From NCBI GenBank assembly GCA_030625465.1, contig DAOUQS010000105.1:1-7023 (forward strand): 7,023 bases of DNA, in the 5' to 3' direction. The notes under the pieces were generated by a model, which ran no database searches, was not told the DNA's origin, and saw only the letters and a program-made list of their open reading frames with translations. The DNA is from Amylibacter sp. GTDB taxonomy: Bacteria; Pseudomonadota; Alphaproteobacteria; Rhodobacterales; Rhodobacteraceae. Of the stretch, positions 5,669 through 7,023 are shown piece by piece; position 1 is the stretch's first letter; each line of letters begins with the position of its first letter. Position numbers and translations under genes: made by a program.

Positions 5669-6502
5669 TCAGAACAAGCCAAGAAACCGTTTGCGCGGTT
5701 TTGGCGGAACAAACGTGGTGTGAAACGTCGTATTGGGGAAAAACGGGCTGATTGACGAATTAAAAATTGCACGGTTTTTAAAATAATCATTTGGGTAGAT
5801 ATGCGTTTCACGCCCTAAGAGCGTGGCGACGATACCGATATGAAGTCGATTTGTATGTACGATTTTGTAACGCGAGATCGCATTAATAAATCCTTTAACC
5901 GGGGTATTAACACGGCCTTTTTTCGAAACATCATAATTCCCGCGAGGAACGACAAGACCTTCCGGAGCTTCCAGATCCTGCCTTAAAAAATATCCCACCT
6001 CTTTGCGTGGTTCTGGTGCGACGGGTTTTAAAAAGAAAGCCATGTCGTGGCAAAATGATGCGTCCGGAAGTCGCGCTTGGCTTTCGAAACGGTCACGTAC
6101 AAAGACGTGCATATCCGGTGCGAAAGTTAACTGGCTAAGGTCCATATCAATTGTCGAGGGCAGCAAGACCGCGGTTTGAAAGGACTGTGTCAGTTGAGCG
6201 GTGATTTGCGGCGTGTCATAGCGGCCACAAAATGCCCCACCTCCACCGCAAACGACGACCGGTGCGGAATATCCTGATTTAACGATCTCCGCTTCCAAGG
6301 TCGTCCGTTTTTTTATGACGTCATTGGCAATAACCGTATGATATTTAAAATCATAATGCTGAAAGAACCGCTCAGTACCTTCACGAATGATACTATCCCC
6401 CCAATTGCCTGGGCTAAGCAAAAAGACGATAGGGCGATCTTGTGTAATATTGTTCAATTCAAATGCAAGTTTGTCAAAAGCGGCGTGTATAGTTTCAACC
6501 AT
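5669..6502 (-). CDS. Polysaccharide pyruvyl transferase family protein
   Basis: Proteins of this family transfer pyruvate from phosphoenolpyruvate to sugars of exopolysaccharides or capsules as ketals, in the cytoplasm or at the membrane face. The 277-residue product (start at 6502) shows the family layout: PGNWGDSIIREG (31-42), VVVCGGGGAF (82-91), LLPSTI (113-118), VFVRDR (133-138), CHDMAFFL (151-158) and NRLHIGIVATLLGR (218-231). NDYFKNRAIFNSS (238-250) follows. The more common motif has TDRLH where this has TNRLH. ATG at 6502 is chosen because AGGA lies 7 bases upstream. ATG at 6508 is only 1 base from that site, and TTG at 6568 would add 22 residues without family similarity. The gene is AT-rich compared with its right-strand neighbours, and its nearest same-strand neighbour is the partial QueC-like gene. 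The acceptor sugar is unknown. Confidence 0.85.
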   Translation of the reverse strand: MVETIHAAFDKLAFELNNITQDRPIVFLLSPGNWGDSIIREGTERFFQHYDFKYHTVIANDVIKKRTTLEAEIVKSGYSAPVVVCGGGGAFCGRYDTPQITAQLTQSFQTAVLLPSTIDMDLSQLTFAPDMHVFVRDRFESQARLPDASFCHDMAFFLKPVAPEPRKEVGYFLRQDLEAPEGLVVPRGNYDVSKKGRVNTPVKGFINAISRYKIVHTNRLHIGIVATLLGRETHIYPNDYFKNRAIFNSSISPFFPNTTFHTTFVPPKPRKRFLGLF

Positions 6503-6509
6503 GTCCATA

Positions 6510-6513
6510 TCCT
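6510..6513 (-). promoter_or_regulatory. Ribosome binding site deciding the pyruvyl transferase start
   Basis: On the minus strand AGGA is followed after 7 bases by ATG at 6502, an ideal spacing. The in-frame ATG two codons earlier (6508) begins 1 base after AGGA and is too close for efficient initiation. Confidence 0.5.
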
Positions 6514-6627
6514 GTACCGGGCGGGTTATGCGCAAGGCAAATAGTATGCGCTTTCGCTGGCACCACAAGGCTCTTAGATTCTTTTCGTTTTGTCAATTTC
6601 GCTTTATTTACCCCGAACAGTGAAGCG

Positions 6628-6657
6628 GCTGGATAGCAAATAGATTCAGCATTTTTA
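6628..6657 (+). terminator. Terminator-like hairpin, oriented to the + strand
   Basis: GCTGGAT (6628-6634) pairs with ATTCAGC (6644-6650), giving seven pairs with one G-U, around a 9-base loop. ATTTTTA follows. As RNA from the + strand this resembles a Rho-independent terminator. Read from the minus strand the wobble becomes an A-C mismatch and the T-run is lost, so it does not suit the flanking minus-strand genes. No + strand gene that would need it is visible, so it may be an operator-like palindrome or chance. Confidence 0.25.
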
Positions 6658-6708
6658 CTGGGTTGCGATCAAGGTTTATCAGGTAGGTGACCGGGTGACT
6701 TATTTCCA

Positions 6709-7023
6709 TTAGCGCCTTCCCATGGGAGTGGTTCTGGATTTCAAACGCTTGATATAGACATCAACCGCATCTCGTGTAACCCCCTTAGAAAGGTCAGCGC
6801 GAACGTCCCACATGCTGGCCAATACTTTCCGCCTATCGGCTTGATATTTTGGGATGGGCATTTTCGCAATAATCGCCCCAAGATTGCCGTTGTGCGCAAA
6901 TAATTCAGGCATTTCGCGGCCCGATGTCAAAATACCAAGGCGCGTTCGAAGGCACTTATAGCAAACCCCACAATTCCCGCCATGCGATTGTTCGGTGTAA
7001 CAAACAGAGATGTGGCTTGCGAC
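6709..7023 (-). CDS. QueC-like / PP-loop family protein with Cys4 cluster (partial, 3' end)
   Basis: The frame is open from the right edge of the window (7023) to TAA at 6711-6709, giving 104 residues of a longer protein whose start lies outside. An internal TTG at 6930 is unlikely to be the true start, because the conserved part lies before it. The first 31 residues contain C8, C18, C21 and C24, that is C-x9-C-x2-C-x2-C within NCGVCYKCLRTRLGI. This closely resembles the zinc site near the C-terminus of QueC (7-cyano-7-deazaguanine synthase), where the spacing is x8, x2, x2. I recall similar NCGxCxKCLRT motifs in uncharacterised adenine-nucleotide alpha-hydrolase-like proteins of polysaccharide loci. 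About 80 basic, mostly helical residues follow, longer than in true QueC. A role in queuosine synthesis is therefore unlikely. The ATP-binding PP-loop would be outside the window, so its presence is inferred. Confidence 0.6.
   Translation of the reverse strand, partial: VASHISVCYTEQSHGGNCGVCYKCLRTRLGILTSGREMPELFAHNGNLGAIIAKMPIPKYQADRRKVLASMWDVRADLSKGVTRDAVDVYIKRLKSRTTPMGRR

Larger units (their letters stand above)
6503..6708. other. 206-base intergenic region upstream of the pyruvyl transferase gene
   Basis: The region separates two minus-strand genes and is long enough for an independent promoter. On the minus strand a perfect TTGACA occurs at 6596-6591, but the hexamer 17 bases on is GAGCCT, so there is no convincing -10. 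TACTAT at 6546-6541 is another weak -10 candidate, with TTGTGG 16 bases before it. A direct repeat GGTGAC-CG-GGTGAC lies at 6686-6699, just beyond the end of the partial gene. A hairpin at 6628-6650 is listed separately. No small reading frame stands out. Confidence 0.4.

Noticed and set aside
5481..5723. Possible small + strand gene after the permease (80 codons)
   Set aside because: It begins inside the permease end, has no ribosome site or motif, and runs antisense into the conserved end of the pyruvyl transferase gene.
6568..6591. Minus-strand promoter starting with TTGACA at 6596-6591
   Set aside because: The -35 is perfect, but the sequence 16-18 bases downstream has no acceptable -10, so it is mentioned only as a possibility in the intergenic entry.
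6709..6930. Treating the right-end frame as a complete 73-residue gene starting at TTG 6930
   Set aside because: The frame stays open to the window edge, and the conserved cysteine cluster lies before that TTG, so it is the tail of a longer gene.

Overview
The window looks like chromosomal DNA from an alphaproteobacterium of the Rhodobacteraceae/Roseobacter type. The grounds are the Nfu-tsaB-rimI gene order, the style of the proteins (Nfu with an N-terminal Nfu_N domain, a ureohydrolase, an SLC13 permease with RCK_C domains) and an Irr-type iron control element. This placement rests on recognition of protein sequences, not on a database search. Base composition is moderate in the first 5.5 kb and clearly more AT-rich beyond it.

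Region 1 (1-1761, + strand). After the tail of an unidentified upstream gene comes a tight three-gene unit: an Nfu iron-sulfur carrier, tsaB (tRNA t6A synthesis) and rimI (protein N-acetyltransferase). tsaB overlaps nfu by 11 bases and rimI overlaps tsaB by 4, so the three are probably co-transcribed and translationally coupled. In front of nfu lies a perfect inverted repeat, TTAGAA-CGA-TTCTAA, just upstream of a good -35 box. It matches the Irr box (ICE) as I recall it and suggests that iron or haem status controls the whole unit.

Region 2 (1758-5488). A short-chain dehydrogenase on the minus strand converges on rimI with interlocking stop codons. It is divergent, across 75 bases, from a ureohydrolase of the agmatinase family (+). 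The ureohydrolase is followed by an SLC13-family permease (+) with two cytoplasmic RCK_C (TrkA_C) domains. The divergent gap carries a perfect 12-base palindrome that could be an operator. A candidate terminator lies about 50 bases after the permease.

Region 3 (5489-7023, genes on the - strand). An AT-richer segment holds a polysaccharide pyruvyl transferase family gene and, upstream of it, the 3' end of a gene that runs off the window. The visible part of that gene has a C-x9-C-x2-C-x2-C cluster resembling the zinc site of QueC-type PP-loop enzymes. The pair looks like the edge of a surface-polysaccharide locus, possibly acquired horizontally. I see no RNA genes, insertion sequences, CRISPR arrays or attachment sites. 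The parts most worth following up are the Irr box in front of an Fe-S/t6A unit and the QueC-like protein beside a pyruvyl transferase.
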